Below, in pieces: positions 1 to 8,277 of a stretch of 64,000 nt of DNA. A program made the position numbers and the translations under genes. Within the stretch, counting starts at the first letter, position 1; each line of letters opens with the position of its first letter. Under the pieces are notes generated by a model that saw only the letters and a list, made by a program, of their open reading frames with translations, did no database searches and was not told where the DNA came from. Source of the DNA: Bacilli bacterium (lineage in GTDB: Bacteria; Bacillota_I; Bacilli_A; ML615J-28; CAG-698); assembly GCA_017962745.1 (NCBI GenBank), contig JAGCUR010000002.1, positions 86,782-150,781 of the forward strand. Reading direction: 5' to 3'.

Positions 1-1
1 T

Positions 2-1333
2 GTACCAAACTTAGCAGTAAACCAAGCATTAGTTGAAAGTGGAGGGGCCGCAACCGAAGTATTAACAAAACAATTCTTTGATTGTTTCGTTTTAATGGGT
101 GGTTGTGGAGCAACAATTTGCTTACTAATTGCCATCTTGATCTTCTCAAAAAATAGAGCAAGACGAGGACTTGGCTTAACAGCTGCTTTCCCAATGGCCT
201 TTAATATCAACGAGCTAATGGTATTTGGCTTGCCAATTATCTTTAACCCACTGATGTTAATCCCATTCTTACTAGTTCCACTTGTATGTTATTCAATTTC
301 ATATTTAGCTTTGGCTACGGGCATTGTACCAATGATTGCTACCGAAATTGAATGGACTACTCCAATCATTATGGGTGGCTATTATGCAACCGGCTCTGTA
401 GCTGGGTCGCTCCTTCAAGTATTTAATGTGCTTGTAGGTATAGCCATTTACTTCCCATTTGTAAGGATTATGGACCGTCAATCCGCAAGTGCAAGTCAAA
501 AGAACTATGAAGACTTCAAGAATTACTTCATTGCTAACGAACAAAGCTTACAAAATCAAGAAATCATTAACTTAAATAATATGTATGGTGACTTCGCGAA
601 AGAACTAAGCGCCGAAATTCGTCACGATCTAGATAAATATATGAATATTTACTATCAGCCGCAATATGACTATGATGGCTTGTGCGTCGGAGTCGAAGCG
701 TTGATGCGTTGGATTCACCCAACATATGGAGTTGTTTATCCACCGATCGTTGTAAAGCTTGTAACTGAGTGCAATATGCTTAAGGATTTAGAAATCGCCA
801 TTTTAGAAAGAGTATTACTAGAAAGAAAAGACATTTATAAAAAATATGGTGATGGCATTAAAGTATCGATCAATATTACTGGTACAACAGTTGTTACTGA
901 AGACTTTATTAACTTAATCGAAGAATTAAATAAGGAATACGATTTTGCTAATAAGAATATTTGTATCGAAGTTACCGAAAAAGAAGATTTACCATTTAAT
1001 GATGATAACTTAAATGCTTTAAGAAGAATCGTTGATACGGGCCTAGTTTTAGCAATCGATGACTTCTCAATGGGACAAACTTCAATCAATTATTTGAAGT
1101 ATGACTTATTCTCAATCATCAAAATCGATGGCGGACTAGTTAAAGGCTTAACAACTTCATCTAACTGCCGTGAAATTATAGCATCTATTTCAAAACTAGC
1201 CGAAAGCTTAGATATGAAAGTTGTTGCTGAGTTTGTTCAAACCGAAGAAGAAAGAGAAATCTTACACAATATCGGCGTTGATTATTTCCAAGGATACTTA
1301 TATAGCCCAGCTAAACCTTTAAAAGAAAAATAG
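2..1333 (+). CDS. PTS EIIC-like membrane domain fused to EAL c-di-GMP phosphodiesterase (5' partial)
   Basis: The frame is open to the window edge, so the N-terminus is missing; the first in-frame ATG (95) lies inside the EIIC domain and is not the start. Counting from that ATG, residues 1-130 are the end of a cellobiose-type PTS EIIC permease domain, with FGLPIIFNP near 44 and a YFPFVRIMDRQ end near 120. A linker leads to an EAL domain (about 175-410). It has VEALMRW (E201), an INITG Asn, IEVTE, IDDFSMG, IKID, VVAEFVQT and YFQGY, so the metal- and c-di-GMP-binding residues are present and it is probably active. DDFSMG replaces the usual DDFGTG. The EIIC part may sense a sugar at the membrane; no EIIA or EIIB is visible. 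The fusion is seen directly, the sensing role is inferred. Confidence 0.85.
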   Translation, partial: VPNLAVNQALVESGGAATEVLTKQFFDCFVLMGGCGATICLLIAILIFSKNRARRGLGLTAAFPMAFNINELMVFGLPIIFNPLMLIPFLLVPLVCYSISYLALATGIVPMIATEIEWTTPIIMGGYYATGSVAGSLLQVFNVLVGIAIYFPFVRIMDRQSASASQKNYEDFKNYFIANEQSLQNQEIINLNNMYGDFAKELSAEIRHDLDKYMNIYYQPQYDYDGLCVGVEALMRWIHPTYGVVYPPIVVKLVTECNMLKDLEIAILERVLLERKDIYKKYGDGIKVSINITGTTVVTEDFINLIEELNKEYDFANKNICIEVTEKEDLPFNDDNLNALRRIVDTGLVLAIDDFSMGQTSINYLKYDLFSIIKIDGGLVKGLTTSSNCREIIASISKLAESLDMKVVAEFVQTEEEREILHNIGVDYFQGYLYSPAKPLKEK

Positions 1334-1334
1334 A

Positions 1335-1362
1335 AATTGTTGTTTGGAAACAAAAAACAATT
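1335..1362 (+). other. imperfect hairpin after the EIIC-EAL gene
   Basis: Arms AATTGTT (1335-1341) and AACAATT (1356-1362) enclose a GTTT/AAAC inner stem. There is no T-tract, and the right arm runs into the -35 of the rplM promoter. It may stop transcription weakly; it is not a convincing intrinsic terminator. Confidence 0.3.
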
Positions 1363-1389
1363 GACAAATGTACCTTAATCGATTATAAT
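1361..1389 (+). promoter_or_regulatory. rplM-rpsI promoter (consensus sigma-A)
   Basis: TTGACA (1361-1366) and TATAAT (1384-1389) are separated by exactly 17 bp, a perfect housekeeping promoter. The predicted start is near 1396. Confidence 0.92.
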
Positions 1390-1403
1390 GGTTAAGGTAC
1401 ATT
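1367..1403. promoter_or_regulatory. perfect 12-bp inverted repeat around the rplM -10 element
   Basis: AATGTACCTTAA (1367-1378) and TTAAGGTACATT (1392-1403) are perfect reverse complements with the -10 hexamer in the 13-nt centre. The left arm is upstream of the predicted transcript start, so the repeat must act as DNA, most simply as an operator. The protein that binds it is unknown. Confidence 0.6.
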
Positions 1404-1490
1404 TTATAACCACGCGCTTTAAGTCTGAAATGGCTTAAAGAATTGCCCTAAAGAAAATAAGTAATCCACGACTTATGATAAATTAGGAGG
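1395..1490 (+). ncRNA. structured rplM leader (L13-leader-like)
   Basis: The 5' UTR contains the hairpin CTTTAAG/CTTAAAG (1417-1423 with 1434-1440) and a second, ATAAGT/ACTTAT, just before the AGGAGG ribosome binding site. Position and layout fit the L13 leader of Bacillota, in which L13 is thought to repress its own mRNA. I could not compare it to a covariance model, so the family name is tentative. Confidence 0.5.
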
Positions 1491-1500
1491 AAAAATAATT

Positions 1501-1941
1501 ATGAATAATAGAACGTATGTTCCAAGTGCGCAAAACATTGAACGTAAATGGTATGTAATTGACGCAAAAGACCAAGTATTAGGTAGATTAGCAACTGAAG
1601 CTGCTGACTTACTTAGAGGAAAGAAGAAACCTATCTTCACACCAAACTGCGATTGCGGTGACTATGTAATCATCGTTAACGCTGAAAAAGTTGCCCTAAC
1701 TGGTAACAAATGGGATGATAAATTATACATTCATCACACAGGTTACAATAGTGGCTTAAGAACAAGAACAGCTAAAAAGATGTTAGAAGTACAACCTCAA
1801 AAGATCGTTGAAAAGGCAATCAGAGGCATGTTACCTCATAACAAATTAGGTGACGCTGTTTACCATAAACTTTTCGTTTATTGTGGCGAAAATCATCCAC
1901 ATCAAGCCCAAAAACCAGAAGTTTATACATTAAGAGGATAG
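1501..1941 (+). CDS. rplM: 50S ribosomal protein L13
   Basis: A 146-residue protein of normal L13 length. It opens with the family's [27 protein letters not shown] and keeps the [21 protein letters not shown] and [10 protein letters not shown] segments. L13 is an early-assembly 23S rRNA-binding protein of the large subunit. The start ATG follows AGGAGG by nine bases. It is the first gene of a two-gene operon with rpsI, 10 nt downstream, as in most bacteria, and is driven by the consensus promoter at 1361. Confidence 0.97.
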   Translation: MNNRTYVPSAQNIERKWYVIDAKDQVLGRLATEAADLLRGKKKPIFTPNCDCGDYVIIVNAEKVALTGNKWDDKLYIHHTGYNSGLRTRTAKKMLEVQPQKIVEKAIRGMLPHNKLGDAVYHKLFVYCGENHPHQAQKPEVYTLRG

Positions 1942-1951
1942 GAGGCTAGTT

Positions 1952-2344
1952 ATGGCAAAAGTACAATATGCAGGCACAGGTCGTAGAAAGAGTGCTACAG
2001 CACGCGTTAGATTAATCCCAGGTAGCGGTAAAATTACTGTTAACGGAAGACCATTTACTGAATATGTAACTAGTGCAGCTGTACGATTAGACGTTTTACA
2101 ACCTCTAACTTTAACAGCAACAGAAACTAGTTACGATATCATTGTTAATGTATGCGGTGGCGGAATCACTGGTCAAGCTGGTGCTATCCGTCATGGTATT
2201 ACAAGAGCATTATTAGAAGTAAATCCAGAATATAGAAAAGTTTTAAAACCAGCTGGTTTAGTAACACGTGATCCACGTGCTAAAGAACGTAAGAAATATG
2301 GTCTTAAAGCTGCTAGACGTTCTCCTCAATATTCAAAACGTTAA
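1952..2344 (+). CDS. rpsI: 30S ribosomal protein S9
   Basis: A 130-residue protein of standard S9 length, with [14 protein letters not shown] at the N-terminus, [15 protein letters not shown] in the middle and the basic tail ending [15 protein letters not shown] ([11 protein letters not shown]). The C-terminal Lys-Arg tail of S9 reaches the P-site tRNA. An AGGAGG site lies just upstream in the rplM stop region, and the operon ends in a strong terminator at 2357. Confidence 0.97.
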   Translation: MAKVQYAGTGRRKSATARVRLIPGSGKITVNGRPFTEYVTSAAVRLDVLQPLTLTATETSYDIIVNVCGGGITGQAGAIRHGITRALLEVNPEYRKVLKPAGLVTRDPRAKERKKYGLKAARRSPQYSKR

Positions 2345-2356
2345 GGAGACAAAATT

Positions 2357-2387
2357 GCAAGTACTTATATGTACTTGCTTTTTTTTG
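2357..2387 (+). terminator. intrinsic terminator after rplM-rpsI
   Basis: Perfect 8-bp stem GCAAGTAC (2357-2364) / GTACTTGC (2371-2378) followed by a run of eight T. Confidence 0.93.
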
Positions 2388-2414
2388 CCTTATTAAGATT
2401 TATTTAAGTAACTA

Positions 2415-2423
2415 TGGTATAAT
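2415..2423 (+). promoter_or_regulatory. extended -10 promoter of the two-component operon
   Basis: TGG directly precedes TATAAT (2418-2423), an extended -10. No good -35 is present 16-18 bp upstream. The start codon is 22 nt downstream. Confidence 0.6.
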
Positions 2424-2444
2424 TTGAATAGTGAGGTAAGAAAT

Positions 2445-3143
2445 ATGAAGATTTTACTTGTAGAAGATGATAAACATTTAAGTAAAGCAATGTGTGAAAT
2501 GTTAAAGACAGTGGCTGATGTTACACCAGTTTATGATGGTGATGAAGCATTATATATTTTTGAACAAAGCAACATCTATGATTTAGTAATCTTAGATATC
2601 ATGCTACCAGGGGCAGATGGGTTTACAGTATTAAAAGCGATTAGAGAAAAGAGTAAAAGTCCCGTTATGATGTTAACGGCACGTGATAGCGTCCGCGATA
2701 AAGTAAAAGGGCTAAATCTAGGTGCTGATGATTACTTAACAAAACCATTTTACCGCGATGAATTTTTAGCAAGGGTTGAAGCATTATTACGTAGAAGCAA
2801 TAATAGTTTCCAAGGATTGCAGCTTAAATTTAAAAATTTAGAATTTGATATTACGCACAAAACTGTTACAATTGATGGAAAACCAGTAGAAATAGTTGGT
2901 AAGACTTATGATATTTTAGAATACTTAGTTCGTAATCAAGATATCATTATTCCAAAAGAACAACTATTTAACCGTGTTTGGGGAATCGATTCGGAAACTG
3001 TTTGGAGCGTAGTTGAAGTATATGTAAGTAACTTAAGAAAAGTACTACGTGAATACGGATATGATGGTTATTTAAAGACTTTAAGAAATGTAGGTTATAT
3101 GTGGAGTGAAAAGAATCAAGAATCCCGAGAAGATACTTTATAG
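2445..3143 (+). CDS. OmpR/PhoB-family response regulator
   Basis: The start at 2445 is chosen because MKILLVEDD is the family N-terminus and GAGGT lies 8-9 nt upstream; the frame extends 7 codons further up without support. The protein is 232 residues. The receiver domain (1-115) has acidic pocket E7-D8-D9, phospho-acceptor D51 in LVILDIMLPGADG, the switch Thr in MLTARDS, and Lys in YLTKPF. The C-terminal winged helix (about 130-225) ends with the VEVYVSNLRKVLRE and LRNVGYMW segments of the DNA-recognition region. It overlaps the downstream kinase gene by 38 nt. CiaR- or PhoP-type homologues are the nearest known group, but the regulon cannot be read from sequence. Confidence 0.93.
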   Translation: MKILLVEDDKHLSKAMCEMLKTVADVTPVYDGDEALYIFEQSNIYDLVILDIMLPGADGFTVLKAIREKSKSPVMMLTARDSVRDKVKGLNLGADDYLTKPFYRDEFLARVEALLRRSNNSFQGLQLKFKNLEFDITHKTVTIDGKPVEIVGKTYDILEYLVRNQDIIIPKEQLFNRVWGIDSETVWSVVEVYVSNLRKVLREYGYDGYLKTLRNVGYMWSEKNQESREDTL

Positions 3144-4446
3144 AACCGTATCGAAAAATGAAAGATTGACATTTATTCTTGCTAATATCCTTTGTTATGT
3201 GGTGATTTTTTGTATGCTCGCCTTAACAACGACATTTATTATTAGCAATGTCATAATGTCAAGCGCAAAAAATGAAATTAAGACATCGCTTGACTTAATT
3301 AATGCATCGCAAGTGCGTGATGGGTCAGTTGATAATAGAATGATTAATGAAGTCAATAAGCGTATGACAATGGAATTATATGATGATGCAGGAAACCTTG
3401 CTGTAAACATCGGTGTCTTTGGCATTGAAAGAGAAGAAGCTCCAAAGAAAGATGAATTCGAATTAATCGTAGCAAGTTATTATGTAGATGGAGATGTACC
3501 AAGTGATTTAGATCGAGGCGATGTTTATTTACTTGCTTATAATACCGATGTAGACTGGATTTATATAGTGCGTGCACCAGGCTCAGCCCCAACACAAATC
3601 CATATTACAAATGTCATATTTTATATGGACGTCAATAGCGAACTGCAAATTAGGGCAAGAGTTGTTAGAATTTATGTAGTTAGCGTTATTGCGATTTTAG
3701 TCTTAGCACTAGTTGTATCATTTTGGGCGAGTAGATTTGTAATCAAAGCGATTATGGAAGCATTTGAAAAACAAACAAATTTCGTATCCGATGCATCGCA
3801 CGAACTGAGGACCCCGCTAGCAATAATACAGAGTAAACTAGAAAATGTCTTGTCACATTCCGATAAAACAGTAATGGATGTGAGCGATGATTTAGCGGTA
3901 TCGCTAAATGAAGTTATTAGATTATCAAAACTTACTAATAATTTACTTACTTTATCAAGATCAGATAGAGAAAAGATTGATCTAGACTTACAAGAAACTG
4001 ATGTCTATAACCTCGTTTTACAAACAGCTGAACCGTTTGTGGAGATTGGGGCGATGAGCGGGAAGACAATCGATTTTGATTGTGAACATATTGTAGCTAG
4101 TATTGATAAAGATAAAATCAATCAAATTTTAGTAATCTTACTTGATAATGCCCTTCGTTATACTGATGAAGGCGATAAGATTACGGTACGCTTATCTAAA
4201 GTAAAAGACGAGTTATCGTTAAGTGTGATTGATACCGGAATTGGTATTAGCGAAGAGACGAAAGCACATATGTTTGATCGTTTCTACCGCGAAGATAAAG
4301 CGCGTAACCGCGATACTGGTGGTAGAGGACTAGGCCTTGCCATTGCTAAAGCACTAGTTAATATTTGTAATGGTAAAATTAGTGCCGACCACAACAACCC
4401 TAAAGGAACAATAATGAGTATTATTATTCCTGTTAATAAAAAATAG
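3106..4446 (+). CDS. membrane sensor histidine kinase, partner of the upstream regulator
   Basis: The GTG start at 3106 lies inside the regulator gene, giving a 38-nt overlap and suggesting coupled translation. The 446-residue protein has TM1 (about 22-48), an extracellular sensor region (50-185), TM2 (186-210) and a HisKA helix with SHELRTP (H232). The ATPase domain has N box LLDNALRYT (N348), DTGIGIS, a FDRFYRED F box and GGRGLGLAIAKA. All catalytic elements are present. There is no HAMP or PAS domain; HisKA follows TM2 almost directly, as in the CiaH/ResE-like short kinases. The sensed signal is unknown. Confidence 0.93.
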   Translation: MKRIKNPEKILYRTVSKNERLTFILANILCYVVIFCMLALTTTFIISNVIMSSAKNEIKTSLDLINASQVRDGSVDNRMINEVNKRMTMELYDDAGNLAVNIGVFGIEREEAPKKDEFELIVASYYVDGDVPSDLDRGDVYLLAYNTDVDWIYIVRAPGSAPTQIHITNVIFYMDVNSELQIRARVVRIYVVSVIAILVLALVVSFWASRFVIKAIMEAFEKQTNFVSDASHELRTPLAIIQSKLENVLSHSDKTVMDVSDDLAVSLNEVIRLSKLTNNLLTLSRSDREKIDLDLQETDVYNLVLQTAEPFVEIGAMSGKTIDFDCEHIVASIDKDKINQILVILLDNALRYTDEGDKITVRLSKVKDELSLSVIDTGIGISEETKAHMFDRFYREDKARNRDTGGRGLGLAIAKALVNICNGKISADHNNPKGTIMSIIIPVNKK

Positions 4447-4455
4447 GTAAAAAGA

Positions 4456-4498
4456 AAGTTAAATAATGGTTTTTAAAAATCATTATTTAACTTTTTTA
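4456..4498 (+). terminator. intrinsic terminator after the kinase gene
   Basis: A 13-bp stem AAGTTAAATAATG (4456-4468) / CATTATTTAACTT (4481-4493) with a T-tract. The stem is AT-rich. Confidence 0.85.
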
Positions 4499-4526
4499 TT
4501 AAACATTATAAGTTATATGTAAATCG

Positions 4527-4555
4527 TTGGAAAATGATTGATAAAATGATATAAT
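4527..4555 (+). promoter_or_regulatory. promoter of the cysS operon
   Basis: TTGGAA (4527-4532), a 17-bp spacer and TATAAT (4550-4555). The cysS start codon is 24 nt downstream, so the leader is short. Confidence 0.8.
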
Positions 4556-4578
4556 GGTTATGCATTAGAGGTGAAAAA

Positions 4579-5934
4579 ATGATTAGAATTTATAATTCAT
4601 TAACGGGTAAAGTCGAAGAATTTAAACCAATCAATGAAAAAGAAGTTAAAATGTATGTCTGTGGATCTACAGTTTATAACGGCATGCATATCGGTAATAC
4701 TAGACCAATAATCTTTTTTGATGTGGTTGCTAGATTCTTTAAATATTTAGGATACAAAGTAACTTATGTATCTAACTTTACCGATATTGATGATAAGATT
4801 ATTAAGAAAGCTAAAGAAGAAGGCGTTAGCGAAGAAGAAATCGCTAATCGCTATATTAAAGTAATACTTGGCACATATAAAAAATTAAATATCCTTCCTC
4901 ATGACGCTAACCCTAGAGTAACGGAAACTATGGATGACATTGTTAAGTTTATTCAAGTGTTAGTTGATAAGAAAAAAGCTTATATTGCGGATGGAGATGT
5001 TTATTTTGATGTAGATTGTGTTAGCGATTATGGCACATTAAGCGGACAAAAGTTAGATGACTTGATTGCCGGTGCAAGAGTTGATGAAAACGATAAGAAA
5101 CATAATCCATTTGATTTCAATTTATGGAAAGAAACAGCTGAAGGTGTTAAATGGCATACATGCTTTAGCGATGGTAGACCTGGTTGGCATACGGAATGCG
5201 TGGTAATGATCAATAAAATATTAGGTAGCCCAATCGATATTCATGGTGGCGGCATGGATCTTAAATTCCCGCATCACGAAAATGAGCGCGCTCAAGCCCT
5301 AGCGGCTTACGATAACGGCTTAGCGAACTATTGGATCCATACTGGTTGGATTGGCATGGATAACGTTAAGATGTCTAAATCTTTAGGTAATACCATTGAT
5401 GCCGACCAACTTGTAACCGATTTAGGATATGGAGTATATAGATTAGCGCTCCTTTCTGCACCTTACCGTCAAATGGTAAATTACCAAGCTGACCTAATTC
5501 AGGCTAGTAAGAACCAATATGATAAGATTAGTAGAGCATACATGCAACTATTTAGAAAATTACAAATTAGTTATGGTCTAGTTAGTCCTAAAGCGGATAT
5601 TAAAAAGTGCGAATATGTAAAACTAAATCAAGAATTTATTGATGCTTTAAGCGATGACTTTAATATTTCGAATGCGATTACTGCTTTAGATAAAGTTATT
5701 AAAGAAGTAAATGTAGCTACTAGACAAAATAACTTAACTGAAGATGAATTAGTAGAGTTATATTCATTATTCTATAATATGTTATGGGTATTAGGAATTG
5801 AACCGCATATTGAAGCTTTAAGTGAAGAAGAACTAGATTTAGTTCGTAAATGGAATGAAGCAAGAATTAATAAAGATTTTGCTTTAGCTGATAATCTAAG
5901 AGCTGAAATTAATAATAAAGGTATTATTTTATAA
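4579..5934 (+). CDS. cysS: cysteinyl-tRNA synthetase
   Basis: This class I enzyme charges tRNA-Cys. It shows the zinc ligand C28 in MYVCGSTVYN, the HIGN signature (37-40), FTDIDDKI, the FPHHENERAQ zinc region and KMSKS (264-268). At 451 residues it is slightly short: it stops at NNKGIIL, where most homologues continue about ten residues with an EDTPxGTxW tail. Its TAA overlaps the next ATG by one base (TAATG), so translation is likely coupled to mrnC. The order cysS-mrnC-rlmB matches Bacillus. GAGGTG lies 8 nt before the start. Confidence 0.97.
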   Translation: MIRIYNSLTGKVEEFKPINEKEVKMYVCGSTVYNGMHIGNTRPIIFFDVVARFFKYLGYKVTYVSNFTDIDDKIIKKAKEEGVSEEEIANRYIKVILGTYKKLNILPHDANPRVTETMDDIVKFIQVLVDKKKAYIADGDVYFDVDCVSDYGTLSGQKLDDLIAGARVDENDKKHNPFDFNLWKETAEGVKWHTCFSDGRPGWHTECVVMINKILGSPIDIHGGGMDLKFPHHENERAQALAAYDNGLANYWIHTGWIGMDNVKMSKSLGNTIDADQLVTDLGYGVYRLALLSAPYRQMVNYQADLIQASKNQYDKISRAYMQLFRKLQISYGLVSPKADIKKCEYVKLNQEFIDALSDDFNISNAITALDKVIKEVNVATRQNNLTEDELVELYSLFYNMLWVLGIEPHIEALSEEELDLVRKWNEARINKDFALADNLRAEINNKGIIL

Positions 5935-6299
5935 TGGATCCAAAACTACTTAGTGGTGGTGATTTAGCATTTATTGGTGATGCTTATTACGAACTAGTCA
6001 TTAGAGAATATGTATTAAAAAAAGATATTACTTCTTTATATAAATTACATGATGAGTGTGTGAAGTATGTATCTAGAGATGCGCAATATAAAATTATATT
6101 AGCTATCATGGATAAGCTTGATGAGGAGGAGAAAGATATCTTTAGAAGGGGAAGAAACTATAACTATAAAAATAAAACAGTTGAATACATCCATGCTTCG
6201 GGATTTGAAGCAGTAATTGGTTATTTGTATTTAGAAGGTAAGATGGCTAGATTAAATGAGATTATTAATTTAGCGATAAAAGTTATAGAAGAAAATTAA
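5934..6299 (+). CDS. mrnC: Mini-ribonuclease III, 23S rRNA maturation
   Basis: A 121-residue RNase III catalytic domain without the double-stranded RNA-binding domain, as expected of MrnC, which trims the 23S rRNA precursor. Family segments are LAFIGDAYYEL with the catalytic Asp, YVSRDAQ, the RRGRNYNYKNKT basic loop and GFEAVIGYLYLEGK. Its place right after cysS supports the call. Confidence 0.92.
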   Translation: MDPKLLSGGDLAFIGDAYYELVIREYVLKKDITSLYKLHDECVKYVSRDAQYKIILAIMDKLDEEEKDIFRRGRNYNYKNKTVEYIHASGFEAVIGYLYLEGKMARLNEIINLAIKVIEEN

Positions 6300-6300
6300 A

Positions 6301-7026
6301 ATGAGTAATTATATTTATGGAAAGAATGCTTTAAGAGAAGCATTGCTAGCTAAAAGGGTTAATAAATTATTTGTTATTAATTATGATGGCTATAATGAAT
6401 GGATTAATTTAGCCAAGAAAAATAATGTATTAGTTAAAAAAGTTAGCGAAGTAGAAATTAATAACTTAATCGGTAAAGGTAAGCCTCATCAAGGAATAGT
6501 AGGTGAAATTACAGAATATAATTATAGTAGCTTAGAAGATATTATTAATTATAAAAATAATTGTAAATATCCGCTAATTATTATGCTTGATGGCCTAGAA
6601 GATCCCCATAATTTAGGAGCAATTCTAAGGACTGCTGATGCTACCAGTGCAAATGGGATTATTATTCCGAAAAATAGAAGCGTATCATTAAATGATACGG
6701 TAGCTAAAGTATCAACTGGGGCTATTGAATATGTAAAGGTATGCCAAGTGGCTAATCTTACCCAAACTCTAAATATATTAAAAGAAAAAGGATATTGGGT
6801 AGTAGCATTAGAACTAGCCGAAGGGGCAGTTGAATATACCAAGGTAAAATATGATATGCCAGTAGTATTAATTGTAGGTTCGGAAGGCAAAGGAATTTCT
6901 AGACTTGTTTTAGAGCAAGCTGATTATAAAGTGTATTTACCAATGAGTGGGCATGTAAATTCACTTAATGCATCAGTATCTGCTTCGATTATGTTATACG
7001 AAATAAATAAATATCGAAAGGAATAA
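6301..7026 (+). CDS. rlmB: TrmH/SpoU-family rRNA 2'-O-methyltransferase
   Basis: A 241-residue SPOUT methyltransferase. The N-terminal substrate-binding part begins YGKNALREAL (3-12). The trefoil-knot catalytic domain carries motif 1 LEDPHNLGAILRTADA, motif 2 VLIVGSEGKGI and motif 3 LPMSGHVNSLNASVSASI. RlmB methylates G2251 of 23S rRNA; the exact target nucleotide is inferred from family and synteny. It starts one base after the mrnC stop, with only a weak upstream AGAAG. Confidence 0.9.
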   Translation: MSNYIYGKNALREALLAKRVNKLFVINYDGYNEWINLAKKNNVLVKKVSEVEINNLIGKGKPHQGIVGEITEYNYSSLEDIINYKNNCKYPLIIMLDGLEDPHNLGAILRTADATSANGIIIPKNRSVSLNDTVAKVSTGAIEYVKVCQVANLTQTLNILKEKGYWVVALELAEGAVEYTKVKYDMPVVLIVGSEGKGISRLVLEQADYKVYLPMSGHVNSLNASVSASIMLYEINKYRKE

Positions 7027-7034
7027 GCTACTTT

Positions 7035-7613
7035 ATGAATCAATATAACGATTATGAATTGTTATATTTGATATATGAAGGTGACGAAGAAGCGCTAGGA
7101 ACGATATTTAATAAATATGATCCTTTGATTAAAAAGAAATTATATGACTTTAAGGTAGCTAGAGGGTTATATGATGATTTTTACCAAGAGGGATTAATCA
7201 TTTTATATTTAGCAGTAAAAACATATAATCCATTTTTAAATAAAACATTTACGCGATATTTTGAATTATTATTAACAAGAAGGATTATGACTTTACTTAG
7301 AAATGTCAAGAAAGAAAATGAAAAAGTAGTCGTAATTGAAAGTGATATCTTGAGGGATTCTAGTAATAGCTTTAACTATAGCGATAAAGTATTATCTAGT
7401 AGCATAAATCATGATGTATGGTTAAAAGATAATAATATCCCATCTGCTATCTTAACTAGATCAGAAAAAGAAGTACTTGCCATGCGTTATTTAAATGGAA
7501 GTAGCCCAAAAGAAATAGCGGATAAGTTAAATATCGATATTAAGAAAGTATATAATGCTTTATATCAAGCGAAAAAGAAGGCTAGAGCCTTTGTAATTGA
7601 TAAAATGGATTGA
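7035..7613 (+). CDS. sigH: SigH-like alternative sigma factor
   Basis: A 192-residue sigma-70 family protein. The region-2-like part has [18 protein letters not shown] and [21 protein letters not shown], like SigH/ComX of Bacilli. Region 4 (about 140-188) is a helix-turn-helix with [47 protein letters not shown] organisation. In Bacillus sigH sits at the same place, before rpmG-secE-nusG, which supports the symbol; the yacP gene usually found before it is absent. Its TGA stop is decoded as a stop, and the next promoter overlaps it. Confidence 0.82.
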   Translation: MNQYNDYELLYLIYEGDEEALGTIFNKYDPLIKKKLYDFKVARGLYDDFYQEGLIILYLAVKTYNPFLNKTFTRYFELLLTRRIMTLLRNVKKENEKVVVIESDILRDSSNSFNYSDKVLSSSINHDVWLKDNNIPSAILTRSEKEVLAMRYLNGSSPKEIADKLNIDIKKVYNALYQAKKKARAFVIDKMD

Positions 7614-7638
7614 CAAATGCAGTTTTCTTATGTATAAT
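7610..7638 (+). promoter_or_regulatory. consensus promoter for rpmG-secE-nusG
   Basis: TTGACA (7610-7615), a 17-bp spacer and TATAAT (7633-7638). The -35 overlaps the TGA stop of the sigma-factor gene. Confidence 0.92.
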
Positions 7639-7669
7639 GCTTTGTAGTGTTAATTTTAAGGTGAATAGT

Positions 7670-7819
7670 ATGCGCGAAAAAGTTATATTAATTTGCGAAG
7701 AATGCTTATCGCGAAATTATTATGTTAGTAAAAATAAACTTAATACGCCTAAGAGATTAGAAGTAAAGAAGTTTTGTCCAAAATGTAATAAACATACGAT
7801 TCATAAGGAAACTAAATGA
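7670..7819 (+). CDS. rpmG: 50S ribosomal protein L33, zinc-ribbon form
   Basis: The 49-residue start at 7670 (MREKVILIC) is chosen because AAGGTG precedes it and this is the normal L33 length; an upstream in-frame ATG at 7610 would overlap the promoter. Cys9, Cys12, Cys36 and Cys39 form the CxxC...CxxC zinc site, so this is the zinc-requiring (C+) form. Its TGA stop shows that UGA is not tryptophan here. Confidence 0.95.
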   Translation: MREKVILICEECLSRNYYVSKNKLNTPKRLEVKKFCPKCNKHTIHKETK

Positions 7820-7833
7820 TTAGGAGAAATATT

Positions 7834-8277
7834 ATGAGTAAAAAAGAAAACCCTGTTGTACAAAATAACGAAGGAACAGCAAAAAAGAAAAAGAATAGAT
7901 TAGCTGAAGTATTTATGAAGGATTACCGTTTTGAAGGTTTAATTCTTTTAATCTTAGCAGTTGTAGCAATCGTACTTGGTGTATTAATTTTAGTTAATAC
8001 TTTAACAATCGATGCTTCAATTCCAGTTTTAGGCGATTATCCAAAAGTATTTGCTTGGATCTTAGTTGGTTTAGGCGTTGTATCTTTAGGACTAGCTGTA
8101 TGGCCATTCTATAAACCAAGTGTAGAAGAAGTAAAGAGAGTTACATGGCCTACTGGTAAACAATTCTTATATGATTCAATTATCGTATTATTATTCGTTG
8201 CTATTTTAGCATTATTCTATACTGCTATTGATACAGGATTCTCTGCTTTAGTAAGCTGGCTTGAGGGTCTACGTTAA
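7834..8277 (+). CDS. secE: preprotein translocase subunit SecE, three-segment form
   Basis: The start at 7834 is set by TAGGAG (7821-7826); an earlier ATG overlaps the rpmG stop. The 147-residue protein has a Lys-rich N-terminus, two extra membrane segments (about 35-55 and 74-94), then the conserved SecE core: PSVEEVKRVTWPTGKQ amphipathic helix and final membrane helix (118-140). Most Bacillota SecE proteins are about 60 residues with one helix; the three-helix plan resembles Escherichia coli. It stabilises SecY in the translocon. Its stop overlaps the nusG start (TAATG). Confidence 0.9.
   Translation: MSKKENPVVQNNEGTAKKKKNRLAEVFMKDYRFEGLILLILAVVAIVLGVLILVNTLTIDASIPVLGDYPKVFAWILVGLGVVSLGLAVWPFYKPSVEEVKRVTWPTGKQFLYDSIIVLLFVAILALFYTAIDTGFSALVSWLEGLR

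Noticed and set aside
2445..4446. Assignment of the two-component system as WalRK (yycFG)
   Set aside because: The kinase has no HAMP or PAS domain and the neighbours yycH, yycI and yycJ are missing; a CiaRH-like system is equally possible.
7035..7819. UGA read as tryptophan (Mycoplasma-type code)
   Set aside because: TGA ends the sigma-factor and rpmG genes at the expected lengths, and Trp codons in conserved proteins are TGG.
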